The position numbers and the translations under genes were made by a program. The notes below the pieces were generated by a model. That model made no database searches. It saw only the letters and a program-made list of their open reading frames with translations, and was not told the DNA's origin. A stretch of 64,000 nt of DNA from Gammaproteobacteria bacterium (GTDB taxonomy: Bacteria > Pseudomonadota > Gammaproteobacteria > Steroidobacterales > GCA-2729495). This document shows, piece after piece, positions 40,024-49,500 of the stretch (the first letter of the stretch is position 1; every line of letters begins with the position of its first letter). The DNA lies in NCBI GenBank assembly GCA_015709695.1, contig CP054183.1, positions 2,654,992 through 2,718,991 of the forward strand, in the 5' to 3' direction.

Positions 40024-41183
40024 GGCGTCTCCATCTCCGCCGCCAATTCCTTCACGTATTCGCGGTAGCTGAACACCCGTCCCCGCTGCCGGCTCGTGAG
40101 TTCACCCACGACCGCGATGCGCTCCAGATGCGCCAGCGACTTGTTGACCGTCGCCGCCGTGAGTCCGGTGGCCTTCACCAGCGATGTTGCCGTCGCGATC
40201 GGCTGCCGCTGCAGCGCCTGATGCACGGCGAGCGCGGAGGGCGCCGCGCGCCCGAGACGGGCGATGCGGTCGCGGTCCGCATTCACCAGCGCCAGCAAGG
40301 TGTTCGCCGTCGCCACCGCCTGCGTCGCGCTGGCCTCGATGCCTTCGGCGAAGAAATCCAGCCAGCGTTCCCAATCGCCGCGCAGCCGCACTTCGTTCAG
40401 CAGCTCGTAGTAAAGCGCGCGGTGCTTCTTGAAGTACAGGCTGGGATAGAGCATAGGCTCGCGCAGCACGCCGTCGGCCACGAGCTGCAGCACGATCAGC
40501 AACCGACCGATGCGACCGTTGCCATCCAGAAACGGGTGGATGGTCTCGAACTGCACGTGCGCCAGCGCCGCCTTCAGCAGCGGCGGCACCGGCTCCGGTT
40601 CGTCGTTGAGGAACCGCTCCAGCGGCGCGAGGCATTTCGGCACCTCGTCGGCCGGCGGCGGAACGAACACCGCGTTGCGGGGCCGCGTGCCGCCGATCCA
40701 CACCTGGCTGCGACGCAGCTCGCCCGGCGCCTTGGCCTTCCCGCCGGGATGCGAGAGCAGCACCCGATGCATGTCGCACACCAGCCGCGTACACACCGGC
40801 AGGCCGCCGCGCAGCCCTTCGAGGCCCTGCTCCAGCGCGGCGACGCAGCGGCTCACCTCGCGCGCATCCTCGACTGGCACGCCCGGCACCTCGTCGATCT
40901 CGTAGAGCAGCAGGTCCGCGAGCGAGGACTGGGTACCCTCGATCTGCGACGACAGCACCGCCTCCTTGCGCACGAAGCTGTAGAGCAGCAGCGCTGCATT
41001 CGGCAGCAGCGCGGTGACCGAGTCGAGCCGGCCCAGAGCCACCAACGCCGCGTCGAACCGATGGCGCAGCGCTGCCGACCAGACCAGCGGCGGTTCCGGC
41101 GGCAACGGCGCCGGGACGAAGGCCCGGAAGGCTTCGTCTGTGGTCGTCACCGTCTGGTAGTGGCCGGGTTGGGGTCGATGCAT
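40020..41183 (-). CDS. Fic family protein with C-terminal winged helix
   Basis: Fic enzymes usually transfer AMP to protein hydroxyls. 387 residues: the inhibitory helix motif SSQIEG (residues 78-83) at the N-terminal side, so class II, the complete Fic motif HPFLDGNGRIGR starting at His216, and a C-terminal winged-helix region (ATSLVKATGLTAATVNKSLAHLERI). The HTH suggests autoregulation. Start ATG 41183 is chosen over GTG 41210 because the latter lies inside a perfect inverted repeat that looks like the operator. Overlaps the helicase gene by four bases. Confidence 0.88.
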   Translation of the reverse strand: MHRPQPGHYQTVTTTDEAFRAFVPAPLPPEPPLVWSAALRHRFDAALVALGRLDSVTALLPNAALLLYSFVRKEAVLSSQIEGTQSSLADLLLYEIDEVPGVPVEDAREVSRCVAALEQGLEGLRGGLPVCTRLVCDMHRVLLSHPGGKAKAPGELRRSQVWIGGTRPRNAVFVPPPADEVPKCLAPLERFLNDEPEPVPPLLKAALAHVQFETIHPFLDGNGRIGRLLIVLQLVADGVLREPMLYPSLYFKKHRALYYELLNEVRLRGDWERWLDFFAEGIEASATQAVATANTLLALVNADRDRIARLGRAAPSALAVHQALQRQPIATATSLVKATGLTAATVNKSLAHLERIAVVGELTSRQRGRVFSYREYVKELAAEMETP

Positions 41184-41194
41184 CGGGGTCGCCG

Positions 41195-41227
41195 AACCTA
41201 AAACAAGCACCGGTCTTATTTTAGGTT
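41195..41227. promoter_or_regulatory. Perfect inverted repeat, probable fic operator
   Basis: AACCTAAAA (41195-41203) and TTTTAGGTT (41219-41227) form a perfect 9-bp inverted repeat with a 15-bp spacer in the gap between the divergent fic and HTH/hsdM units. It is a plausible binding site for the winged-helix part of the Fic protein. Confidence 0.5.
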
Positions 41228-41332
41228 ATGACGCAAAGCTAAATCTACAGTCTATGGCTTGGCCCACACTGCGCTGGAATCGTTTGGAATCTGATACCTT
41301 CAGCCTCCCAAGTCCAGCACAGCGAACCGCCC

Positions 41333-41536
41333 ATGGCCGATGAGGTCCTGACCATCAAGGAAGCCGCCGCGCTCCTGAAGCTCGCCGAGAAGACCGTCTA
41401 CACGATGGCCCAGGCGGGTGAGATCCCGGCTTTCAAGATCCGCGGCCAGTGGCGCATCACGCGCACCGAGTTCGATCGCTGGCTGGCGGCGCAGTCGCGC
41501 CAAGCAAAGGACGGTGGAGGCGCGCATGGCCGCTGA
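41333..41536 (+). CDS. Excisionase-type HTH DNA-binding protein
   Basis: 67-residue MerR-like/excisionase-fold protein (HTH_17). It begins MADEVLTIKEAAALLKLAEKTVYTMA, then IPAFKIRGQWRITRTEFDRWL, the two-strand wing and second helix of this family. It overlaps hsdM by 11 bp and heads the rightward defence operon. Such genes often precede hsdM and may regulate its transcription; this is inferred. Confidence 0.87.
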   Translation: MADEVLTIKEAAALLKLAEKTVYTMAQAGEIPAFKIRGQWRITRTEFDRWLAAQSRQAKDGGGAHGR

Positions 41537-43517
41537 CCACAACCAGTTCGCGAACCTGATCTGGCAGATCGCCGACCTGCTGCGCGGCCCCTACCTGCCT
41601 CCGCAGTACAAGCGCGTGATGCTGCCGCTGACGGTGCTGCGTCGCTTCGACTGTGTGCTGGAGCCGACGAAGGCCAAGGTGGTCGCCGAATACGAACGGG
41701 CCAGGGGCGGCAAGCTCTCTGGCGACGCGCTCGACACCAAGCTCAACAAGGTCGCAGGCCAGCGCTTCCACAATCATTCGCCGCTCGACTTCGCGAAGCT
41801 CAAAGGCGACCCGGACAACATCAACAAACACCTGGTCAGCTACATCAAGGGCTTCTCGGCCAACGTCCAGCGCATCTTCGACTACTTCGAGTTCGAATCC
41901 GAAATCGAGAAGATGCACGAGGCGAACATCCTCTACCTCGTCGTCTCGAAGATCGCCGACGTGGACCTGCACCCGTCGAACGTGCCCAACGAACAGATGG
42001 GGCTCATCTTCGAGAACCTCATCCGCCGCTTCAACGAGCTCGACAACACGACGGCCGGCGATCACTTCACGCCGCGTGAAGTCGTGCGGCTGATGGTCAA
42101 CCTGCTCTTCATCCACGACGACAGGCTGCTGGCCACAGCGGGCACTGTGCGTAAGCTCCTCGACCCGGCCTGCGGCACCGGCGGCATGCTGGCCGAGGCG
42201 CAGCGCTACCTGCGCGAGCACAACACCGAAGCCAGGCTCTACGCCTACGGACAGGACTACAACAAGCCCGCCTTCGCCACGGCGGCGTCCGACATGCTCA
42301 TGAAGGAAGTGAGCCACAACGGCGGCGGCGACAACATCCGCTACGGCGATATCTTCACCGAGGACCAGTTCCCGACCGAGACCTTCGACTACTTCCTGAG
42401 TAACCCGCCCTTCGGCGTCGACTGGAAGAAGCAGCAGGCGGTCATCGTCAAGGAACGCGACAAGCGCGGTTTCGACGGCCGCTTCGGCGCCGGCCTGCCG
42501 CGCGTGAACGATGGCGCCCTGCTGTTCCTGCAGCACATGTGGAGCAAGCGCGAGGACGTGAACCCGAAGGAGCGCAAGGAAGGCTCCCGGCTCGCGATCG
42601 TGTTCTCCGGCTCGCCAATGTTCACCGGCGGCGCGGGCTCGGGCGAGAGCGAGATCCGCAAGTGGCTGCTGGAGAACGATTGGCTCGAAGCCATCGTCGC
42701 CCTGCCGGAGGCCATGTTCTACAACACCGGCATCGGCACGTACGTATGGGTGGTGACCAACCGCAAGGAAAAGAGACGCAAGGGCAAGGTGCAGCTGCTG
42801 GACGCGCGCGATGTCTGGACGCCTGGAGGCAGTGAGGACAGCAAGCGCAGCCTCGGCGACAAGCGGCGACACATGACCGTTGCCCAGATCGATGAGCTGG
42901 TGCGCCTCTACGGCAAGTTCGAGGAGGGCGAGCGCTCGAAGATCTTCGACAACGCCGATTTCGGCTACACCCGCGTGACCGTAGAGCGACCGCTGCGCCT
43001 GCGCTACGAGATGACAACGGAGGACAAGGCTCGCTTCCTCGACGCCTGTCCGCATCTGCTCGATGACGTGCAGGCCATCGACAAGTCGCTCGGTCGTGAG
43101 CCTCGGCTGGACTGGCCGGCGGCTTGGGACGAGATCGAGGCGCTGCTGAAGAAGCGCGGCAGTCGCTGGAAGGCCACTGAGCAGAAGCTGTTCCGATCGG
43201 TCTTCACGCAGCGAGATGCGAAGGCCAAGCCCGTCCCGACGGGCGGCCGCGGTTCCGGCTTCGAGGTGGATGCGGACCTGCGAGACTTCGAGAACGTGCC
43301 GCTCAAGGAAGATGTGGAGGCGTACTTCAAGCGAGAAGTTGAGCCGCACGTCCCTGACGCATGGATAGACCGAAGCAAGGACAGGGTCGGCTACGAGATC
43401 AACTTCAATCGACACTTCTACGCGTTCACGCCGCCGAGGCCGCTCGCCGAAATCGACGCGGACTTAAAGAAAGCTGAGGAAGAAATCCTCCGGTTGTTGC
43501 GCGAGGTGACCGCGTGA
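41526..43517 (+). CDS. hsdM: Type I restriction-modification methyltransferase HsdM
   Basis: Adenine N6-methyltransferase subunit, 663 residues. N-terminal HsdM bundle (QFANLIWQIADLLRGPY), then the Rossmann methylase with SAM motif I DPACGTGGML (residue 213) and catalytic motif IV NPPF (293-296). The ATG at 41526 lies inside the HTH gene; GGTGGAGG precedes it. It overlaps hsdS by GTGA at 43514-43517. Confidence 0.96.
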   Translation: MAADHNQFANLIWQIADLLRGPYLPPQYKRVMLPLTVLRRFDCVLEPTKAKVVAEYERARGGKLSGDALDTKLNKVAGQRFHNHSPLDFAKLKGDPDNINKHLVSYIKGFSANVQRIFDYFEFESEIEKMHEANILYLVVSKIADVDLHPSNVPNEQMGLIFENLIRRFNELDNTTAGDHFTPREVVRLMVNLLFIHDDRLLATAGTVRKLLDPACGTGGMLAEAQRYLREHNTEARLYAYGQDYNKPAFATAASDMLMKEVSHNGGGDNIRYGDIFTEDQFPTETFDYFLSNPPFGVDWKKQQAVIVKERDKRGFDGRFGAGLPRVNDGALLFLQHMWSKREDVNPKERKEGSRLAIVFSGSPMFTGGAGSGESEIRKWLLENDWLEAIVALPEAMFYNTGIGTYVWVVTNRKEKRRKGKVQLLDARDVWTPGGSEDSKRSLGDKRRHMTVAQIDELVRLYGKFEEGERSKIFDNADFGYTRVTVERPLRLRYEMTTEDKARFLDACPHLLDDVQAIDKSLGREPRLDWPAAWDEIEALLKKRGSRWKATEQKLFRSVFTQRDAKAKPVPTGGRGSGFEVDADLRDFENVPLKEDVEAYFKREVEPHVPDAWIDRSKDRVGYEINFNRHFYAFTPPRPLAEIDADLKKAEEEILRLLREVTA

Positions 43518-44755
43518 CCGCCAAGCGTACGTTCGAAACGCGGAGATTGAAGCACGTCGTTGAGCTTCAACGCATTCGCGCCGACGTCGTAGAAGGTCCC
43601 TATGTGGGACTAGAGAACATTGAATCGTGGACTGGGCGACTGAAGGCGACACCGGATACGGTACCGCCTTCTGAGGACCCGGTCGACGATAGCGTTGGTC
43701 AGTCACAGACAAACAGCTTTCAGTCCGGCGACATCCTGTTTGGAAAGCTGCGGCCGTATCTGGCAAAGGCATGGGTTGCGGACTTTGGAGGCCGATGCAC
43801 TACGGAAGCGCTCGTCATGCGCGCAGAGCGTGTCGAGCCTCGCTACCTGCTCTATGTACTACTCCAACCTTCGTTCGTCGACGCGGTAGATTCGTCCACC
43901 TACGGGTCGAAGATGCCACGCGCTGAATGGGACTTCATCGGGACTGTTCCGGTCCCGGTGCCACCGCGGGCCGCACAGCGCGCAATCGTCGACTTCCTCG
44001 ACGCGGAGGTCGGCGAGATTGATGCACTGGCCGCCGCCAAGCAGCGCGTGCTCGATCTGCTAGCCGAGAGGCGCAAGGCCATCATCGCCACGGCCGTCAC
44101 GCGCGGACTCGACCCGAAGGTGACGCTGCACGACTCCGGTGTCCCGTGGTTGGGAGAGATCCCAGCGCATTGGGAGATCGAGCGCGCACGCTGGCTCTTC
44201 CGCGAGCGCGACGTGCGCTCTACGACCGGCGAAGAGGAGATGCTCACCGTCTCGCACCTCACGGGCGTCACGCCTCGGTCCGAGAAGGACGTCAACATGT
44301 TCGAGGCCGAAACGAACGAGGGCTACAAGCTCTGCGAGCCGGGGGACCTAGTTATCAACACGCTGTGGGCATGGATGGGTGCGATGGGCATCGCTCCTGT
44401 GAAGGGCATCGTCAGCCCTGCCTACAACATCTACAAGCCCGGCCCACGCCTCACCCCTTCCTATGTCGATGCGCTCGCTCGCCTCCCGGTGTTCGCCCAG
44501 GAGGTGACGCGCTACTCGAAGGGGGTCTGGTCCTCCCGTCTCCGCCTCTACCCTGAAGGCTTCTTCGAGGTGTACCTGCCGGTGCCGCCAAAAGCAGAGC
44601 AACAAGCTATCGCGAAGCACATCGCTCGCGAGTCTGAAAAGCTCGACGCCGTGCTGGTAGCGACGGAGCGAACTATTGGCCTCCTCAAGGAGCGCCGCTC
44701 TGCGCTCATTGCCGCCGCGGTGACGGGCCAGCTCGACGTGAGGGCGGCGGCGTGA
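43514..44755 (+). CDS. hsdS: Type I restriction-modification specificity subunit HsdS
   Basis: Determines the DNA target of the HsdM/HsdR complex. 413 residues with two target recognition domains separated by conserved helices (RAIVDFLDAEVGEIDALAAAKQRVLDLLAERRKAII and the similar QQAIAKHIARESEKLDAVL at the C-terminus). The first domain and its DNA are less GC-rich than hsdM. The start is GTG at 43514, overlapping the hsdM stop; the stop overlaps the next start (GTGA). Confidence 0.94.
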   Translation: MTAKRTFETRRLKHVVELQRIRADVVEGPYVGLENIESWTGRLKATPDTVPPSEDPVDDSVGQSQTNSFQSGDILFGKLRPYLAKAWVADFGGRCTTEALVMRAERVEPRYLLYVLLQPSFVDAVDSSTYGSKMPRAEWDFIGTVPVPVPPRAAQRAIVDFLDAEVGEIDALAAAKQRVLDLLAERRKAIIATAVTRGLDPKVTLHDSGVPWLGEIPAHWEIERARWLFRERDVRSTTGEEEMLTVSHLTGVTPRSEKDVNMFEAETNEGYKLCEPGDLVINTLWAWMGAMGIAPVKGIVSPAYNIYKPGPRLTPSYVDALARLPVFAQEVTRYSKGVWSSRLRLYPEGFFEVYLPVPPKAEQQAIAKHIARESEKLDAVLVATERTIGLLKERRSALIAAAVTGQLDVRAAA

Positions 44756-45903
44756 CCCGCGTGCAGGTCAGCCGGCAGCTTCTTCGGTGGGCCTGCGAAC
44801 GCTCGCGAATCGACGAGTTCGAACTGGGCGTACGGTTCCCGCAGCTCGAAGACTGGGAGCGCGGTGAGAAGCAGCCGACGCTCAAGCAACTGGAGACGTT
44901 CGCCAAGGCGACACACACGCCAATCGGCTACTTCTTCCTGCCGGAGCCTCCGGTCGAGCGGCTACCTATTCAGGACTTCCGCACGGTTCGCTCGGGCTAT
45001 TCACGGCCAAGCGCCGACCTTCTCGACACCATCTACGCGATGCAGCGTCGGCAGGACTGGCTGCGCGAAGAGCGACGAGAGGGTGACGGCGAACCGCTGG
45101 ACTTCGTAGGCGGTGCTCGCCTTGCCGACGAGCCGGAAGCGGCTGGACGGGAAATGCGGCGGTTCATCGGTCTCGACGACGGTTGGGCGTCGGAAGTCCG
45201 AACTTGGACGGAGGCAGTGGGCGAACTGCGACGCCGCGTCGAGGCGCTCGGCGTCATCGCCGTCATCAATGGAGTGGTCGGCAACAATACTTCCCGCAAG
45301 CTTGACGTCAATGAGTTCCGCGGGTTTGCGCTCACCGATCCCTATGCCCCACTGATCTTCGTGAACGGAGCGGATGCAAAGTCGGCGCAGATGTTCACCT
45401 TGGCGCACGAACTGGCGCACGTCTGGTTAGGTCGCGAGGGCGAGGGGATCTCTGGCTTCGAGGGCATCTTCCCCGGCAATCAGCGTGTCGAGAAGTTCTG
45501 CGACCGCGCAGCCGCCGAATTTCTCGTGCCCGCTGCCGAGCTCAAGCGCGCGTGGCCGGCGGTGAAGCAGGAACGCGATGTGTTCGAGCGACTCGCGCGA
45601 CAGTTCAAGGTCAGCCCCATCGTTGCCGGTCGCCGTGCCATGGATCTTCGCCTCATTGGGCGCGATGCATTCTTTAGGTTCTACACCGAATACACGCAGC
45701 GGGAGCGCGAGAGAACGAAGGCTTCGGGGGGCGGCGACTTCTACAACACGCAGAACACCCGTCTAGGCGCGACCTTCGCGCTCTCCGTGATGCGCGCAGC
45801 GCTGGAAGGCCGCCTGAGCTTCAAGGAGGCGTACGACCTGACCGGGCTGCGCGGTGGCGCTTTCCAGGAGTACGGACGCCGTCTTGGCGTCCCGCTGCCA
45901 TGA
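44752..45903 (+). CDS. XRE/ImmA-IrrE family metallopeptidase (putative antitoxin)
   Basis: 383 residues. The N-terminal ~60 residues resemble an XRE-type helix-turn-helix (LEDWERGEKQPTLKQLETFAKA). The middle carries a zinc peptidase motif HELAH (residues 219-223) followed by EKFCDRAAAEFLVP, as in ImmA/IrrE. It starts with GTG overlapping hsdS and ends ATGA-overlapping a DUF4411 gene. The pair XRE-ImmA/IrrE with DUF4411 resembles a type II toxin-antitoxin module, with this the antitoxin or regulator. ImmA-type peptidases also cleave repressors upon DNA damage; that is a possible alternative role. Confidence 0.84.
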   Translation: MTRVQVSRQLLRWACERSRIDEFELGVRFPQLEDWERGEKQPTLKQLETFAKATHTPIGYFFLPEPPVERLPIQDFRTVRSGYSRPSADLLDTIYAMQRRQDWLREERREGDGEPLDFVGGARLADEPEAAGREMRRFIGLDDGWASEVRTWTEAVGELRRRVEALGVIAVINGVVGNNTSRKLDVNEFRGFALTDPYAPLIFVNGADAKSAQMFTLAHELAHVWLGREGEGISGFEGIFPGNQRVEKFCDRAAAEFLVPAAELKRAWPAVKQERDVFERLARQFKVSPIVAGRRAMDLRLIGRDAFFRFYTEYTQRERERTKASGGGDFYNTQNTRLGATFALSVMRAALEGRLSFKEAYDLTGLRGGAFQEYGRRLGVPLP

Positions 45904-46430
45904 AGAAGCCAGCGGTCTTCGTCCTCGATTCCGACGTCTTCATCGCAGCGAAGAACGCCTACTACGCCTTCGACATCTGTCCCGGCTTCTGGGACGCGAT
46001 CATTCGGGCGCACGGCGAGGACCGCGCGCACAGTATCGACCGTATCAAGGCTGAACTGCTCGCGGGTCAGCCCAAGGAAGACCTCGTGCAATGGGTCAAG
46101 GGAAAGGTCCCGGCCGGCTTCTTCCACACCGCACAGTCAAAGGCTGTGCTCGACGCTTACGCTGAAATCGTGCTGTGGGTTCAGCGCAGCACCCAGTACC
46201 TAGATCGCGCCAAGGCGAAGTTCGCGACCGAGGCTGATGGCTGGCTCGTGGCCTACTCGATGGTTCACGGCACGACCGTTGTGACCAACGAGCAGCCAAG
46301 ACCCGATTCGCGGAGCCGGGTGCTGCTGCCGGACGTGTGTGCGCAGTTCAAGGTGCCCTCAAGGGACACCTTCACGATGCTTAGGAGTCTGGCAGTGCAG
46401 CTCGTCCTTCCAGGGAACGGCGCCTCGTGA
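45900..46430 (+). CDS. DUF4411 PIN-like protein (putative toxin)
   Basis: 176 residues of the DUF4411 type, related to PIN-domain RNases. The N-terminus FVLDSDVFIAAKNAYY has the first acidic residue cluster (Asp10, Asp12), and later Asp/Glu residues (KFATEADGWLVAYSM, TVVTNE) fit the PIN active site. The start ATG overlaps the stop of the ImmA/IrrE gene. Toxin role is inferred from pairing. Confidence 0.8.
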   Translation: MKKPAVFVLDSDVFIAAKNAYYAFDICPGFWDAIIRAHGEDRAHSIDRIKAELLAGQPKEDLVQWVKGKVPAGFFHTAQSKAVLDAYAEIVLWVQRSTQYLDRAKAKFATEADGWLVAYSMVHGTTVVTNEQPRPDSRSRVLLPDVCAQFKVPSRDTFTMLRSLAVQLVLPGNGAS

Positions 46431-46581
46431 CCCCGCAGTTCCCTTCAGGTGGCGGGCCAAACAGCTACCAGACCGAGGGTGGTCGTACGCACCGCGACTA
46501 CTGGTTCGAGGCCGAAGGCGGCAAGTCGGAAGCTTGTAGGGGACCCTTGCGAATGCAAACGGAAGCGAGGAGCGCTTGCCG
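46431..46581 (+). other. Gap before the reverse transcriptase gene
   Basis: About 150 bp with no gene. It ends in a strong ribosome binding site (GAGGAG at 46567-46572). A clear promoter or structured RNA was not recognised, though a non-coding RNA cannot be excluded since several defence reverse transcriptases use one. Confidence 0.4.
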
Positions 46582-49500
46582 GTGGTGACGTTGTCCCGCC
46601 CGCCCACGATTGCTGAGTTGTACCTAGCCTTCCGGCAGGCAAAGACCGCTCTCTACTTCGAAAGGCGTGGGGTGGGACTCCTTGAGCTCGCGGCCTATGA
46701 ACAGGATTTGCCGAAAAACCTAAAAGCGCTGCAGAGCAAGCTGGAGAAGAGCGCGTGGTTCGACAAACTACCCGTCGGTGAAACGTGGCTCGTTCCCAAG
46801 CGACTTCGCGTAGCCGACCAAGCGGGTGAAGGCGTTGTTCGCATCGGCCCGTCGCGCCGAAAAGATGGACGCCGCGCCATCGACGTCCAAATCAGGCTGA
46901 CACCCCACCCGGAGTTTGCCGTTGCCGAGGTCCTGTACCTCTGGCGGTTTGGCGGGCTTCTTGATGCGTTGCTGTTGGATCAGGAGGTAGTTGGCTACAG
47001 ACTTGACCTTCGAAATGGTGAGGTCGTGCCGCACAGACGCTGGCTATTCGAGTACTGGCCTACCCGATATCAGAAATTTCGAGCGGAGCCTCTAGAAGCT
47101 GCGAAAAGCGCTCTGGGTCGCGGGGAGGAGGCGCTGATCATTAATGGCGACCTCGCGAGCTTTTACGACACCGTAGAACCCTCGTTCATGCTCGGAGACC
47201 AGCTCCTCGCGGGATTGCTGGGCCTTGGCGCTCAAGACAGTGACATAAGGGAATACAGGCGCGCGACCGCATCGTTGCTAGCTGCGTACGGAAGATTTCG
47301 AGTCGAGGCAGGGCGTCGCGCAGCCACACCGATTGCAGTTGGTATACCGATCGGCGCATTGACTAGCCGGGTGGTCGCAAACCTATCTTTGGCGCCGCTG
47401 GATCGATTTGTCACGGCGCAATCCGGCGTCCTTTGCTATCGGAGATACGTCGACGACTTAGTGATCGTCGCAAAGGGTGGTGAGTTCGATACCGATAGCA
47501 CCCGCCTGAAAACGATAAAGCGATTCCTCCCGCTACTTGATGGTGACGATGACGTCTTGCGGTTGGACGTCCACTTGCTGGGACGTGATGGCTCTGAGCT
47601 CCAATTGCAGAATGCAAAGGTCCGAGTCCACCACCTTGCTGGGGCGCCCGGCCTCGACTTCGTAGAAGCGGTTTCTTCGGATTTCGGCAAGGCCGTAAGT
47701 GAACGGCGAGCCTTTATCGACTCTGCGACGTTAGTGGGAGACGGTGTCACGCACCTCATACGGGCGGGCCAAGCCGAGGGATCACCTCTTCGAGTACTGC
47801 GAGATGCGGACCGCGCCAGACTTGAGCGCTTCGCGCTGTCGACGAGTTTGCACTCGCTCGAACGAGTATCTAGCCTCATTGGCCACGAAGAAGCTCAGGA
47901 GATCGTTCGGGGATGCCTTGAGCGCGTCGGTCGGGTACTCGACTCTGAGGACAACTGGGTTTCTGACTTTGATGTCTCGCTGCGGCTGCTCAAGCTGGCG
48001 ATCAGCACCGGGGATTGGAAGTCCGCGACGGAACTGCGGGAGCGCATGGACCGCATATGGGGCACGGTAGATTCACTTCGCGCTGCTACCACGACACTCT
48101 ACTATCGAGGGTGTGAACTCCCACCCGGAAGGATCGCGCCCTGGACCTGGCTACGGAACTATCTGCATGAACGCCGGCTAGAGGCCATTAGTTCATCCTT
48201 GCCGATAGGCATGAATGCCGCCCAGATTGAGAGCCGCATTCCCAAGGGCCTTGTAGTAAGGACAAGAAGAGTTGGAGCAACAGTACTGCGGCGGCGAGCT
48301 GAACAGCTCGCCGCTGCTGATCTGCGCTCGCGGGATCGCGAAGACGACGCTCAGCTTGATTTTCATTCGGTTGAGATAGATCGGAGCTGGCTGCGCAAGG
48401 AGTTAAGGGTTGATCTCGAGCTTTCGGCCCGCCTAGCGGTGATAGACCAGTTTCTTGAGCGTTGCGAAGAGCTAGGCGATCGCCCGTGGCTCATGCCTGC
48501 CGCCCGACTCTTCCTCTGCACGCGCCCTCCGTCGTACTTCGACATCGCGCGTCGATGGCTGTATCGCGTCGAGAAGGACGGCTTTGCGCCCGACGTGTTC
48601 ACACACTTGCTCGAAGTCGTCAACGCAGTTCGTGGGACAGAGTACCGCGACCCTGTGGGCCAAGTGATTGATCGAAGCACCGTGTTCATCGATTCATTTC
48701 CGGCAGCGGAGCCGGACGTGGGTACCTCCTCTCCACCAGATCCACGCATCATCCTCGGCAATCTCCAGATCTCTGATCGGGCGTGGGCCGCTGCGGCAAC
48801 TCGAATTGCAAGCCCGCCCTACAACGCCCCGATGCTGACGCGGGACCGGCTTCAGGGGATCGCGATTGTGCTCGACAAGGCGACCCGCGTTGCGCGCGGC
48901 CACGTCCCAGCAGTCTTGGTGCTTCCCGAACTTTCGTTGCCACGCCGGTGGCTTCGGGCCGTATCGAACCACGTTGTTCGACTTGGCAAGTTCGGCTTGA
49001 TCGCCGGGCTTGAATACCTACACGACCCGAAGCAACCCCATGTGCACAATCAGGTAGTCGCAGTGCTACCTGGGCCGTTCTCGTCGGCAGCAACATGGCC
49101 CTGGACGAAACGCTTGCCGGCGCGAGAGGAGGCAATTCAGCTCGCAAAATTGAAACCACCCGTCTCGTTCTCACCCATACCGTCCACCAGCTTGCCGCGA
49201 ACGGTCGTGAAATCGGCACTGGGTTCACTATCGGTGTTGATATGTAGCGAGCTACTCGAGGCGCGGCGCGTGGCGGATCTACTTGGGCGCATTAACGTGG
49301 TGCTTTGCCCGGCTTGGAACACCGACACGTCCTCGTACGACCACCTGATTCAGTCTGTCGGGTTCCAACTCCATTCCATCATTGCCATTGCAAACAACGG
49401 ACACTACTCGGATTGCCGAGCGTGGGCGCCTCGCACAGAGCGGTGGGAGCGAGACCTATGCCGGCTGATCGAACGGGATGTGGACGACGTTGTCCACGTC

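Noticed and set aside
46431-46581. Retron-like non-coding RNA before the reverse transcriptase
   Set aside because: No paired a1/a2-type inverted repeats or conserved stem was recognised, and the protein is of the DRT1 type, not a retron RT.
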